From JACVRW01 sp963819635 (lineage in GTDB: Bacteria > Actinomycetota > Thermoleophilia > Solirubrobacterales > Thermoleophilaceae), in NCBI GenBank assembly GCA_963819635.1, contig CAWFWX010000003.1, positions 496,001-560,000 of the forward strand: a stretch of 64,000 nt of DNA, read 5' to 3'. Both the position numbers and the translations under genes were made by a program. Positions 36,065-44,176 of this stretch are shown piece by piece (positions within the stretch are counted from its first letter, which is position 1; each line of letters starts with the position of its first letter). The notes below the pieces were generated by a model. The model saw only the letters and a list, made by a program, of their open reading frames with translations. It was not told the origin of the DNA and ran no database searches.

Positions 36065-36547
36065 ATGCGACGTACTCAGCTCATCATCACCACCGCCGCC
36101 CTCGTGGCGACCTGCGCCGTGCCGGCCACGGCGGCCGCGCAGAGCCAGGACCTCCGGTCCCCGGACGCCCGTGACGCGGCTACGGCCGCCGAGGCGCAGA
36201 GCTACCAGGACCTGCGCTCGCCGGACGCGCGTGACGCGGCGACCGCATCGGAGCCGCGGCAGTATTCGGACCTGCGCTCTCCGGACGCGCGTGACGCCGG
36301 CCGGACGCCCGACACCAGCGTGGCGCAGGACCTGCGCTCTCCCGACGCCCGCGACGCCGGGCGCACCCCTGTCGAGGTCCCGACGCCGGTCGTCGAGATT
36401 CGCGAGGTGCCGGGCAGCGGGTTCGACTGGGGCGACGCGGGCATCGGCGCGGCCGGAATGCTCGCGCTGTTCAGCATCGCCGCCGGTCTGGCGCTGATGG
36501 CCGGTGGCCGCAGGCGCCGGCGCGGGTTCCACATCCCGGCTCACTAA
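36065..36547 (+). CDS. Exported protein with four DLRSPDARDA repeats and a C-terminal membrane anchor
   Basis: A 160-residue protein, ATG 36065 preceded by AAGGAGG at 36053-36059. A signal peptide (about 1-25, ending ATAAA) is followed by four copies of DLRSPDARDA starting at residues 29, 49, 69 and 89, exactly 20 residues apart, joined by variable ten-residue linkers. Then come a Pro/Val segment, a hydrophobic helix (about 128-148) and a GRRRRRGF tail. Topology is therefore a repeat region held outside the cell by a C-terminal anchor. Function unknown. It lies between two sensor-kinase loci and ends before a strong terminator. Confidence 0.7.
   Translation: MRRTQLIITTAALVATCAVPATAAAQSQDLRSPDARDAATAAEAQSYQDLRSPDARDAATASEPRQYSDLRSPDARDAGRTPDTSVAQDLRSPDARDAGRTPVEVPTPVVEIREVPGSGFDWGDAGIGAAGMLALFSIAAGLALMAGGRRRRRGFHIPAH
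36149..36358 (+). repeat. 60-base tandem repeat encoding DLRSPDARDA units
   Basis: Four units with an exact 60-base (20-codon) period. The ten-residue core is identical in all four copies while the linkers differ. The cores use different synonymous codons (CTCCGGTCCCCGGAC versus CTGCGCTCTCCGGAC), so the protein sequence is conserved rather than the DNA freshly duplicated. Confidence 0.8.
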
Positions 36548-36582
36548 CGGATGCCGGGAGACCCCCGAGCTCTGCTCCAACC

Positions 36583-36620
36583 GAGGGACGGCGCCCCTGG
36601 CGCCGTCCCTCCCCGCTTTT
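36583..36620 (+). terminator. Strong Rho-independent terminator after the repeat-protein gene
   Basis: GAGGGACGGCGCC (36583-36595) pairs perfectly over 13 bases with 36599-36611 across a three-base loop, followed by CCCGCTTTT. It closes the repeat-protein transcript and shows that the kinase gene downstream begins after it, at 36674 rather than at the in-frame ATG 36551. Confidence 0.85.
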
Positions 36621-36673
36621 CGCCACCCGACCCGACCGATGGTACGGTCAACCCGGTCCCTCCGGAGCGCCCA

Positions 36674-39600
36674 ATGAAGGCAGCGTTCAGTCCCGGCACC
36701 ACCTTCGCGAACTATCGCGTGGAGTCGCTCCTCGGACGCGGCGGGATGGGCGTCGTCTATCTCGCGAAGGACCTCTCGCTCGACCGCCCGGTCGCGCTGA
36801 AGCTGATTGCGCCGGAGTTCGCCGAGGACGAGCGTTTCCGGACGCGCTTCCTGCGCGAGCCGCGTCTGGCGGCGTCGCTCGACCACCCGAACGTGGTTCC
36901 CATATACGAGGCGGGCGAGCACGAGGGGCAGCTCTACCTGGCGATGCGCTACGTGGATGGCACGGATCTGAAGACCGTGCTCGAGCGTGACGGAAGGCTC
37001 GCCGCGGAACGGGTCGTCACGGTGCTCGCACAGGTTGCCGACGCGCTCGACGCGGCCCACGGACGCGGGCTCGTGCACCGCGACGTGAAGCCCGCGAACG
37101 TCCTGGTCGACGAGAGCGGGCACGCCTACCTCACGGACTTCGGGGTCACCAAGCAGACAGGCGGGAACTCGACCGAGACCGCCGGCGTCGTGGGAACGCT
37201 CGACTATCTCTCGCCTGAGCAGATCCGAGGTGAGCCCGTGGACGGGCGGAGCGATGGCTATGCCCTCGCCTGCATGCTCTACGAGTGCCTGGCCGGGAGG
37301 CCGCCGTTCCGGGGCTCGACAGAGGCGGAGACGCTCTGGGGGCACATGCAGAAGGACCCGCCGCCACTCCGGGGGAGGGCCGCCCTGGATCGCGTGCTCC
37401 GCAAGGGCCTCGCCAAGGGAAAGGACCAGCGCTACGCCACGTGCGCCGCGCTTATCGAGGCGGCGGCCGAGGCGCTCGGGGTGGCGGCCCCTCGCACCGC
37501 GGTTCGTGCGGCGCGCAGGCGGGCCCGGCGCCCCGGCGTACTGCTCGTCGCAGGCGGGCTCCTCCTCCTGGTCGCGGCGGCCGCCGCCATCACGGCGCTG
37601 CGCGGGGGAGAGGACGACGAGCCGGCGCCGCACAGGAACGGCGTGGCGGCGATCGATGGGGGCGGCACGCAGCTCGCGTCGTTCACCCAGACCGAGACGC
37701 CGCCGAGCAGTCTCGCGGTGGGGGAGGGCGCCGTCTGGGCGCTGGGGCTCGAGGACAACACTTTGTCGCGCATCGATCCGAAGACGAAAAAGGTGGTGAA
37801 GCGCTTCAGGCTGGGCGAGGCTCCGACCGACATCGCCGCCGGCGCCGGCGCCGTCTGGGTCAAGGGCGAGGGCACTCTCGCTCGAATCGACCCGGATACG
37901 GGCAAGGCCACAAGCACCGTGGACCCCGAAGCGATCGAGAACGGCGACCTCCCATTCCTGAACTGGGGCTTTCCCCAGATCGCCGTCGGCGCGGGCGCCG
38001 TCTGGGCGATCAACAGCGACCGCACGGTCTCCCGGATCGATCCAGAGACTGGTAGGCGAGTGGCGCGGATCGTCGTCGACGCCGCCACGATCGCCGCCGG
38101 CGGGGAGGGCGTGTGGTTCATTAGCGCTGACGACACCCGGGCGGTCAGGCGTATCGACCCGAGCACCAACCGACTGGGGCGGAGGATCCCGGTCGGAGCC
38201 CAGAACCTCTCGGCGGTCGCCGTCGGGGCGGGCCAGGTGTGGGCGACGGCGGAGGGGGACGGGGTCGTGTGGCAGATCGACCCTGGAAGCCCGCCCGTCG
38301 CGCGGGACATCGACGTCGGCGTGGGCGCGCGGTTCCTCTCCTTCGGTGCCGGGGCAATCTGGACTGCGAACTACATCGACGGCACGGTGTCGCGCATCGA
38401 CGTGAAGACGCGCGACGTAGAGTCCAGCAAAGTCAGGGCCGTCCAGTCGCTCGCCGCCGGCGAGGGGTCTGCCTGGGTCAGCTCTGCGGCCGCGACGTCG
38501 GCGGACGGCATGCCGCAGACATGCGGGGAGGTGCTGTCCGGCCCGGGCAAACCGGATGTTCTGATCGCGTCGGACTTGGCACTCCAGGGCGAAAACGGCG
38601 TGGGTCCCAGGGCAATGGCGGACGCGATCCAGAACGTGCTCGAGCGGCACGACTTCAGGGCCGGCCGCTTCTCGGTCGGCTATCGGTCGTGCGACGACTC
38701 GAACGCCCAGACCGGCTTCTTCGATGGGCGGATCTGTGCCTCCAATGCGAACGCCTACGCGGACGCACCGGACCTCGTTGCCGTGATCGGGACGTACAAC
38801 TCGTCATGCGCGGAGATCGAAATCCCGATCCTCAACAGCGCGCCCGGGCCGCTCGCCATGATCAGCCCGGCGAACACCTCTCCGGGCCTTACGCGGCGTA
38901 GCTGGGAGCGGCCGCCGTGGGTCCATAGAGGGGAGCCGGGCATCTACTACCCGACCGATAGGCGCAACTATGTTCGCCTGCCGCCGGTCGACGACAATCA
39001 GGGCCCGGCTCACGCGCTGCTCGCGAAGCAGCTCGGCTTACGATCGGTGTACGTGCTCTTGGGCGACGAGTCCGAGCTCTTCGCAGGGCTGCTCACGAGG
39101 CCCTTCCGGTACGCCGCGCGGAAGCTCGGCGTACGGGTCGCCGGTGCGGCGACGTTCGAGCACGGGAGGAAGGACTACCGCGCCCTCGCGGAGGCGATCG
39201 CGCGCTCCGGCGCGCAGGGAGTCGTCTTCGGCGGAGACCCCCTACTCGGTGACGGAGCGGTCATCCAGGCCATACGGGCGCGGCTCGGCGCGCGCTTCCC
39301 GATCTTGGCGGGCGGCTATTACGCCTTCGCCCCGGAAGTGCTCAAGCGGACCGGGCCGGCGGCTCGCGGCATCTACGCGGCCACGACGGACGTAACTCGC
39401 GGCCAGCTCAAGCTGACACCCGCGGGCAGGCAGTTCTTGGCGGGCTTCGGCGAGGACGGTTCAGGTAGCTTCATCCTCGAGTCCGCCCAGGCGACGGAGC
39501 TCGTCCTCCGCGCGATCGCTCGCTCCGACGGGACCCGCAAGTCGGTGCTCGACCAGCTCAAGGCGAGCCGCGTGACGAACGGCATCCTCGGCAGCGTCCG

Positions 39601-39748
39601 CTTCGATCGCAACGGCGACCTCACGCCGGCAAGGATGGCGATCGTCCGGATAACGGGATCGACCCCTCCGTCGTCGCGGCTTCCCCGATCCATGCGGGGA
39701 GCCGTCGTCGACCGCGTGGTCGAGATCCCGCGGCGCCTGATCCGCTGA
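36674..39748 (+). CDS. Receptor Ser/Thr kinase fused to a beta-propeller and a periplasmic ligand-binding domain
   Basis: A 1,024-residue single polypeptide. Kinase about 14-265 (GRGGMGVVY 21-29, Lys43, HRDVKPAN with Asp137, DFG 155-157), a very basic juxtamembrane stretch (VRAARRRARR), and a transmembrane helix about 287-308. Outside: a propeller about 320-610 with repeats such as VGAGAVWAINSDRTVSRIDP, then a type I periplasmic binding domain about 614-985 (DVLIASDLALQG, VAVIGTYNSSCAEIEIPILN, AMISPANTSPGLTR, RSVYVLLGDES, AQGVVFGGDPL). ATG 36674 has GGAG seven bases upstream; the longer frame from 36551 would cross a terminator. It is the fused counterpart of the two genes at 32765 and 34651. 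Confidence 0.93.
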   Translation: MKAAFSPGTTFANYRVESLLGRGGMGVVYLAKDLSLDRPVALKLIAPEFAEDERFRTRFLREPRLAASLDHPNVVPIYEAGEHEGQLYLAMRYVDGTDLKTVLERDGRLAAERVVTVLAQVADALDAAHGRGLVHRDVKPANVLVDESGHAYLTDFGVTKQTGGNSTETAGVVGTLDYLSPEQIRGEPVDGRSDGYALACMLYECLAGRPPFRGSTEAETLWGHMQKDPPPLRGRAALDRVLRKGLAKGKDQRYATCAALIEAAAEALGVAAPRTAVRAARRRARRPGVLLVAGGLLLLVAAAAAITALRGGEDDEPAPHRNGVAAIDGGGTQLASFTQTETPPSSLAVGEGAVWALGLEDNTLSRIDPKTKKVVKRFRLGEAPTDIAAGAGAVWVKGEGTLARIDPDTGKATSTVDPEAIENGDLPFLNWGFPQIAVGAGAVWAINSDRTVSRIDPETGRRVARIVVDAATIAAGGEGVWFISADDTRAVRRIDPSTNRLGRRIPVGAQNLSAVAVGAGQVWATAEGDGVVWQIDPGSPPVARDIDVGVGARFLSFGAGAIWTANYIDGTVSRIDVKTRDVESSKVRAVQSLAAGEGSAWVSSAAATSADGMPQTCGEVLSGPGKPDVLIASDLALQGENGVGPRAMADAIQNVLERHDFRAGRFSVGYRSCDDSNAQTGFFDGRICASNANAYADAPDLVAVIGTYNSSCAEIEIPILNSAPGPLAMISPANTSPGLTRRSWERPPWVHRGEPGIYYPTDRRNYVRLPPVDDNQGPAHALLAKQLGLRSVYVLLGDESELFAGLLTRPFRYAARKLGVRVAGAATFEHGRKDYRALAEAIARSGAQGVVFGGDPLLGDGAVIQAIRARLGARFPILAGGYYAFAPEVLKRTGPAARGIYAATTDVTRGQLKLTPAGRQFLAGFGEDGSGSFILESAQATELVLRAIARSDGTRKSVLDQLKASRVTNGILGSVRFDRNGDLTPARMAIVRITGSTPPSSRLPRSMRGAVVDRVVEIPRRLIR

Positions 39749-39752
39749 GGTG

Positions 39753-40623
39753 TCACCGCCGCCGCCTGCGCGCGCCCAGCCCCTGCTTGCGCAGCTTCTT
39801 CATCGTGTCCACGTCCACCTTGTCGGGCGCGTGGCCGCTCGTGCCCGGGCCCTCGAAGAAGGCCGGCAGCCTTGTCGAAGCGCGGCTCGGACAGGAACGC
39901 CGCGCAGCCCGTCTTCCCGATCTCGCCCTCGCCGGGGATCGCGTGGCGGTCGCGGTTCGAGCCGAGCGGCGCCATCGAGTCGTTCACGTGCAGGCACCTC
40001 AGGCGGCGGATGCCGACCGTCCTCTTGAACTCCTCGACGACCTGATCCAGCTTGTCCGCCGTGCGGATGTCGAACCCCGACGCGTACATGTGGCAGGAGT
40101 CGAGGCAGACGCCCAGGCGCTTCTCGCCGCCGGCCAGGTCGATGAACTCGCGCAGCTCGTCGAACGAGCGGCCGAGCGTGTTGCCGGCCCCAGCCGTGTT
40201 CTCGAGCAGGAGCCGGCACGTGTCGGACTCCGCGAGCGCGTGCTTCAGCATCTCGCCCACGCGCGGCAGCGCCTCGTCGCGCGGCTCGCCCACCGTGGAG
40301 CCGGGGTGGAGGACCACGCCGTCGGCCTTGATCTCGTCGCCCATGCGAAGCGCGTGGATCAGCGACGCGGCCGATTTCTTCCGCATCTCCCTGTCCTTCG
40401 TCGCGGGGTTGATCAGGTAGACCGCGTGGATCACGACCGACTTGATCGGGCCCTTCTTCATCAGCTCGAGGAACTCCGCCACGTCGTCGGGCTTCCAGCG
40501 CGTGGGACGCCACATCCGCGGCGACTGGTTGAAGACCTGCATCGCCTCGCAGCCGCGCTCGACGGCGCGCTCGTGGGCGGGCACGAGGCCGCCTGCCGTC
40601 GATACGTGGGCTCCAACTAGCAT
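39753..40623 (-). CDS. nfo: Deoxyribonuclease IV (AP endonuclease), 3' end frameshifted
   Basis: An Endo IV-type TIM-barrel enzyme that nicks DNA 5' of abasic sites with three zinc ions. Visible: VGAHVSTAGGL, AMQVFNQSPRMWRP, VVIHAVYLINPA, LENTAGAGNTLG, GVCLDSCHMYASGFD, CLHVNDSMAPLGSNRDRHAIPGEG. After LSEPRFDK the frame is lost by one extra G (gene strand CAAGGCTGCC, 39867-39873). Removing it restores LPAFFEGPG, VDVDTMKKLRKQGLG and a TGA at 39753. The span is 290 codons plus one base. As written, reading continues in the wrong frame to about 39373. It is divergent from gltX with only eight bases between the starts. Confidence 0.9.
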
Positions 40624-40631
40624 CGCTGCCG

Positions 40632-41891
40632 ATGAGGGTACGGTTCGCGCCTTCTCCAACGGGCGTGCTGCACATCGGCGGCGCGCGGACGGCGCTGTAC
40701 AACTGGCTTCTCGCGCGCGGCTCGGGCGGCGAGTTCGTGCTGCGGATCGAGGACACGGACCGCGAGCGCTCGACGCCCGAGAACGTGGAGCTGATCCTGG
40801 ACGCGCTCCGCTGGCTCGAGCTCGACTGGGACGAGGGACCGCTCTCGCAGTGGGAGCGCCGCGAGCGCCACTCGGAGGCGGTGGGGCAGCTGCTCGAGTC
40901 GGGTCACGCGTACGAGGACGAGGGCGCGGTCCGGTTCCGCGTGCCCGAGGAGGGCGAGATCACCTTCCACGACGTCGTGCTCGGCGACGTGACGAACCCC
41001 TATTCGGCGATCAAGGACTTCGTCATCCAGCGTTCGGACGGGAGCCCGCTCTACAACCTGGCGGTGGCGGTCGACGACCGCGACATGGGCATCACGCACG
41101 TGGTGCGCGGGCAGGACCACGTGTCGAACACGCCGCGGCAGCTGATGATGCTGCGGGCGCTCGGGGTCGAGCCGCCCGTCTACGCGCACATCCCGCTGCT
41201 CCACGGCCCGGACGGTAAGAAGCTGTCGAAGCGCCACGGCGCCGCCTCGGTACAGGAGGTGCGCGACCAGGGCTACCTGCCGGAGGCGGTGCGCAACTAC
41301 ATCGCGCTGCTCGGCTGGGGCTACGACGAGAGCACCACCTTCATGACGACCGACGAGCTGGTCGAGCGGTTCTCGCTGGAGCGAGTCTCGAAGAACCCGG
41401 CGGTGTTCGACGAGCAGAAGCTTCGCTGGATGAACGGGCGCTACTTGCGCGAGCTGCCGCTCGACGATCTGCACGAGCGCCTCGAGGCCTTCTACGACCG
41501 TGAGATTCCTCGCGAGGTCGTCGAGATCTCCCGCGAGAAGATGCAGACGCTCGCCGACTTCTGGCCCCTCGCGGGCACTCTCGTGGAACGGCCCGCTGAC
41601 TTCGATGACAAGGCCTGGCAGCAGTGGGGCCACTCGCCCCACCTGCGGGCCGTCTGCGACGCCCTCGCGGAGGCACCCAGCTGGGAGGCCGGCGAGATCG
41701 AGGCGGTCCTGCGCCGGATCGTTGATGCGGAGGGCGTGAAGCCAAAGGAGATCTTCCAGCCCGTTCGCGTGGCCCTGACGGGCACGACGGTGTCACCAGG
41801 CATCTTCGAATCCCTGTCCGCACTGGGCCGCGACGAGTCGCTATCAAGGCTCGCAAACGCGCTTCAGAAAGCGGAATCTGAGGTCACTTAG
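40632..41891 (+). CDS. gltX: Glutamyl-tRNA synthetase, short form
   Basis: A 419-residue class I synthetase: FAPSPTGVLHIGGARTAL carries the HIGH motif near residue 13, GKKLSKRHGAA the KMSKS motif near 198. It is about 50 residues shorter than typical bacterial GluRS. After GHAYEDEGAVRFRV the usual Cys-containing insert that precedes the catalytic half is missing, and the anticodon domain is compact. Because gatCAB is also present, this enzyme may be non-discriminating and charge tRNA(Gln) with Glu for later amidation (inference). Confidence 0.95.
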   Translation: MRVRFAPSPTGVLHIGGARTALYNWLLARGSGGEFVLRIEDTDRERSTPENVELILDALRWLELDWDEGPLSQWERRERHSEAVGQLLESGHAYEDEGAVRFRVPEEGEITFHDVVLGDVTNPYSAIKDFVIQRSDGSPLYNLAVAVDDRDMGITHVVRGQDHVSNTPRQLMMLRALGVEPPVYAHIPLLHGPDGKKLSKRHGAASVQEVRDQGYLPEAVRNYIALLGWGYDESTTFMTTDELVERFSLERVSKNPAVFDEQKLRWMNGRYLRELPLDDLHERLEAFYDREIPREVVEISREKMQTLADFWPLAGTLVERPADFDDKAWQQWGHSPHLRAVCDALAEAPSWEAGEIEAVLRRIVDAEGVKPKEIFQPVRVALTGTTVSPGIFESLSALGRDESLSRLANALQKAESEVT

Positions 41892-41900
41892 AGGTCGGGA

Positions 41901-41929
41901 CTCAACCTTTCGTCCACCCCTGCCGATAC
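41901..41929 (+). promoter_or_regulatory. FliA (sigma-28)-like promoter before the HDOD-LuxR gene
   Basis: CTCAACCTTT at 41901-41910, eleven bases, then GCCGATAC at 41922-41929. The second box matches seven of eight positions of the flagellar sigma-28 -10 consensus (GCCGATAA). Transcription would begin about 41935-41938, at or just before the GTG start codon, so the message may be leaderless. Confidence 0.45.
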
Positions 41930-41934
41930 CCGGG

Positions 41935-43014
41935 GTGACTGTGGAAGCCTCGCCCTCCATCAAGCAGGCCGCCGGCCAGGATTCTGCCGCGCGCCACAAC
42001 GAAGGCCACGGCCGCCGGCTCACCGCCGCGTTCGAGGCTCTCGAGGCTTTTCCGGCCCTGGCCGAGTCGCGCAACCGCGTCCTGCGGGTCGTGCGCGAGG
42101 ACCGCTCGTCGGTGGGCGAGGTGGTCCAGGCGGTGGAGTCGGACGTCGCGCTCGTGATCACCGTGCTGCGTATCGCGAACCGCACCGCGCAGCGCAAGAA
42201 GGGCAAGATCGCGAGCGTCCCGGAGGCCGTCGAGATCCTCACGCCCGAGGGCGTCGAGACGCTCGCGGCGCGCACCGCCACCTTCGACTTCTTCGAGCGC
42301 ACGCCGGGCTGGGACCTCATGCCCGAGCGCTTCCGGCTTCACGCGGTTGCCACGCAGGCGGCCGCGGACCGGCTCGCGCGCGAGATGGAGTACGACGACC
42401 GCGACCAGCTGCTCTGCTCGGCGCTGCTGCACGACGTCGGCAAGCTCGTGCTCACGCACGCGTATCCCGGCTATCCGTCCCAGATTCACGGCGCGGCGCG
42501 CACCCCCGAGGAGCGCCTGCACAAGGAGCGCCTCGAGCTGGGCGTCGACCACGCGCTGGTGGGCGGAGTCCTCGCCCGCCGCTGGGCGCTGCCGAACCGG
42601 CTCGCCACGGCGATCGAGCGCCATCACGCCGACGACGTGGACGGCGAGGCCGCCCTCATCCGGCTCGCCGACATGCTCGCTCACTACGGGCACGGCCAGA
42701 CCGTCAACCCGAAGCAGCTCCTCCAGGCCGCGCGCGCGTGCGGGCTCACCACCGAGCAGCTTCGCTCGGTCATGTACGAGCTGCCGCAGGGGTCGGGTAC
42801 GGCCAAGCGCAACGTCGATCCGTGCCCGCTCTCCACGCGCGAGGTCGAGGTGCTCAAGCGGCTGGCCGAGGGCAAGGTCTACAAGCAGATCGCGCACGAG
42901 CTCGAGCTCTCCACGAGCACGGTTCGCACGCACCTCCACAACACGTACGCGAAGCTCGGCGCGGTCGACCGCGCGCAGGCGGTCCTGATCGCCACCGAGC
43001 GCGGCTGGATCTAG
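41935..43014 (+). CDS. HDOD-domain regulator with LuxR-type helix-turn-helix
   Basis: A 359-residue protein. Residues 30-230 form an HDOD domain: FPALAESRNRVLRVV, SDVALVITVLRIANR, LLCSALLHDVGKLVLTH (metal-binding HD kept here, although many HDOD proteins lack it), and a second His/Asp segment IERHHADDVDG. Residues 292-355 form a LuxR/GerE HTH: PLSTREVEVLKRLAEGKVYKQIA, STSTVRTHLHNTYAKL. The pairing of a signalling HD-like domain with a DNA-binding output is uncommon. GTG 41935 or 41941 are the candidate starts. A FliA-like promoter precedes it, and the histidine kinase gene converges on it. Confidence 0.88.
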   Translation: MTVEASPSIKQAAGQDSAARHNEGHGRRLTAAFEALEAFPALAESRNRVLRVVREDRSSVGEVVQAVESDVALVITVLRIANRTAQRKKGKIASVPEAVEILTPEGVETLAARTATFDFFERTPGWDLMPERFRLHAVATQAAADRLAREMEYDDRDQLLCSALLHDVGKLVLTHAYPGYPSQIHGAARTPEERLHKERLELGVDHALVGGVLARRWALPNRLATAIERHHADDVDGEAALIRLADMLAHYGHGQTVNPKQLLQAARACGLTTEQLRSVMYELPQGSGTAKRNVDPCPLSTREVEVLKRLAEGKVYKQIAHELELSTSTVRTHLHNTYAKLGAVDRAQAVLIATERGWI

Positions 43015-44176
43015 GCCCAGCGCTGCTCAGCGGGACCAGGACCATCACCTTGGTGCCGCGGTCCGACGACTCGATCTCGAGCGTGCCGTCCATCAGCTCC
43101 GCGCGCTCGCGCATGCTGGCCACGCCGAGGTGGCCGGGCTCCGGCCCTGCGAACGGGTTCGCGCCGTCGAAGCCGTGACCGTCGTCGGCCACCCGCAGCT
43201 CGACCTTCGGCCCGACCGTCCTCAGTGACAGCTCGATCCGGCTGGCCTGCGCGTGGCGGCCCGCGTTGACCACGGCCTCCTGCGCGATCCGGAACAGGTC
43301 ACCGGCCATCTCGGGCGGCAGCTCGATCTCCTCGATCGCCAGTCGCATCTGGATCCCGTAGCGGCGCTGCCAGACGGGGAGGCAGTTCTCGATCGCCGTG
43401 GCGAACGAGATCTCCTGGAACGCGTACGGGCCGAGCTCGACGATCTCGTCGCGCAGCGCGCGCACGTTGCGGCTCACGAGGTCGCGCGCCTCGTCGATGA
43501 GGCTCCCGACCCGCTCGTCGTCCTGCTCGTTGCGGGCCGCCGACAGGATCATGTCGAGGCCGATCAGCTCCTGGACCGGTCCGTCGTGGATCGAGTCCGC
43601 CACGCGCCGGCGCACCTCGCTCTCGGCCTGCATCGTCCTCCGCGACAGGCCGCGCGCACGCAGCCGCGACGCCGACTCTGAGGTGCGCAGCAGTCCGACC
43701 ACGACCGATGTGGCGAGCGAGGACAGGAGGAACACGGCCTCGTAGAAGGCGAGCACCCCGGACTCGAACGGGGCATCGCCGCGGATGGCCGAGCCCACGA
43801 TCAGGGCCGACGCGCCGCCGGCGGCGATCATGAGGCCGCGCCGCTCACCCTGGAAGTGCGAGTGCGCGGCGATCAGGAACAGGGCCGCGAGGCGCACGGC
43901 GCCGAGCGCGTCGGGGGCGACGAGCTCGAGAGCGAGCAGAAGGCCGAAGTCGACGACGGCGACGGCCGGGTGCAGCGCGCGCTCCGGCTCGCGACGCGCA
44001 ACGACGAGCACCGCGGTCGCCCAGAGCACGAACACGGCGAGCACCGCGGCGGCGCGCCCCTCGGTCGGGAACCCGACGACGGCTACCGCGATCAGCGCCA
44101 CGAGTGCCACCGCCAGCCGCGCGGCCGCGAAGACCTGGATGGGGGCGGCCGACTCGATGGGGATGCGCTTCAGCAA
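42854..44176 (-). CDS. Membrane sensor histidine kinase (NarL-type, HisKA_3)
   Basis: About 440 residues. N-terminal half: six or so hydrophobic segments. Around residue 200 lies the dimerisation/phosphoacceptor motif RRRVADSIHDGPVQELIGLDM with its His, then the ATPase domain (FRIAQEAVVNAGRHAQASRIEL, VADDGHGFDG, GHLGVASMRERAELM, GTLEIESSDRGTKVMVLVP). The start is TTG 44176, overlapping the VanZ stop. The domain ends near 43030; the frame then stays open about 55 codons into the convergent HDOD-LuxR gene, so the true end may be earlier if an indel lies there. No response regulator is adjacent. Confidence 0.88.
   Translation of the reverse strand: MLKRIPIESAAPIQVFAAARLAVALVALIAVAVVGFPTEGRAAAVLAVFVLWATAVLVVARREPERALHPAVAVVDFGLLLALELVAPDALGAVRLAALFLIAAHSHFQGERRGLMIAAGGASALIVGSAIRGDAPFESGVLAFYEAVFLLSSLATSVVVGLLRTSESASRLRARGLSRRTMQAESEVRRRVADSIHDGPVQELIGLDMILSAARNEQDDERVGSLIDEARDLVSRNVRALRDEIVELGPYAFQEISFATAIENCLPVWQRRYGIQMRLAIEEIELPPEMAGDLFRIAQEAVVNAGRHAQASRIELSLRTVGPKVELRVADDGHGFDGANPFAGPEPGHLGVASMRERAELMDGTLEIESSDRGTKVMVLVPLSSAGPRSSRARWRSGPPARGRPRRASRTCCGGACEPCSWRARARARSACRPCPRPAA

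Noticed and set aside
36551..36673. Upstream in-frame start (ATG 36551) for the kinase-propeller-binding-protein fusion
   Set aside because: The extension crosses a perfect 13-bp terminator with a T-run and encodes a Pro-rich non-domain stretch. ATG 36674 has a GGAG site and gives the same N-terminus as the kinase at 32765.
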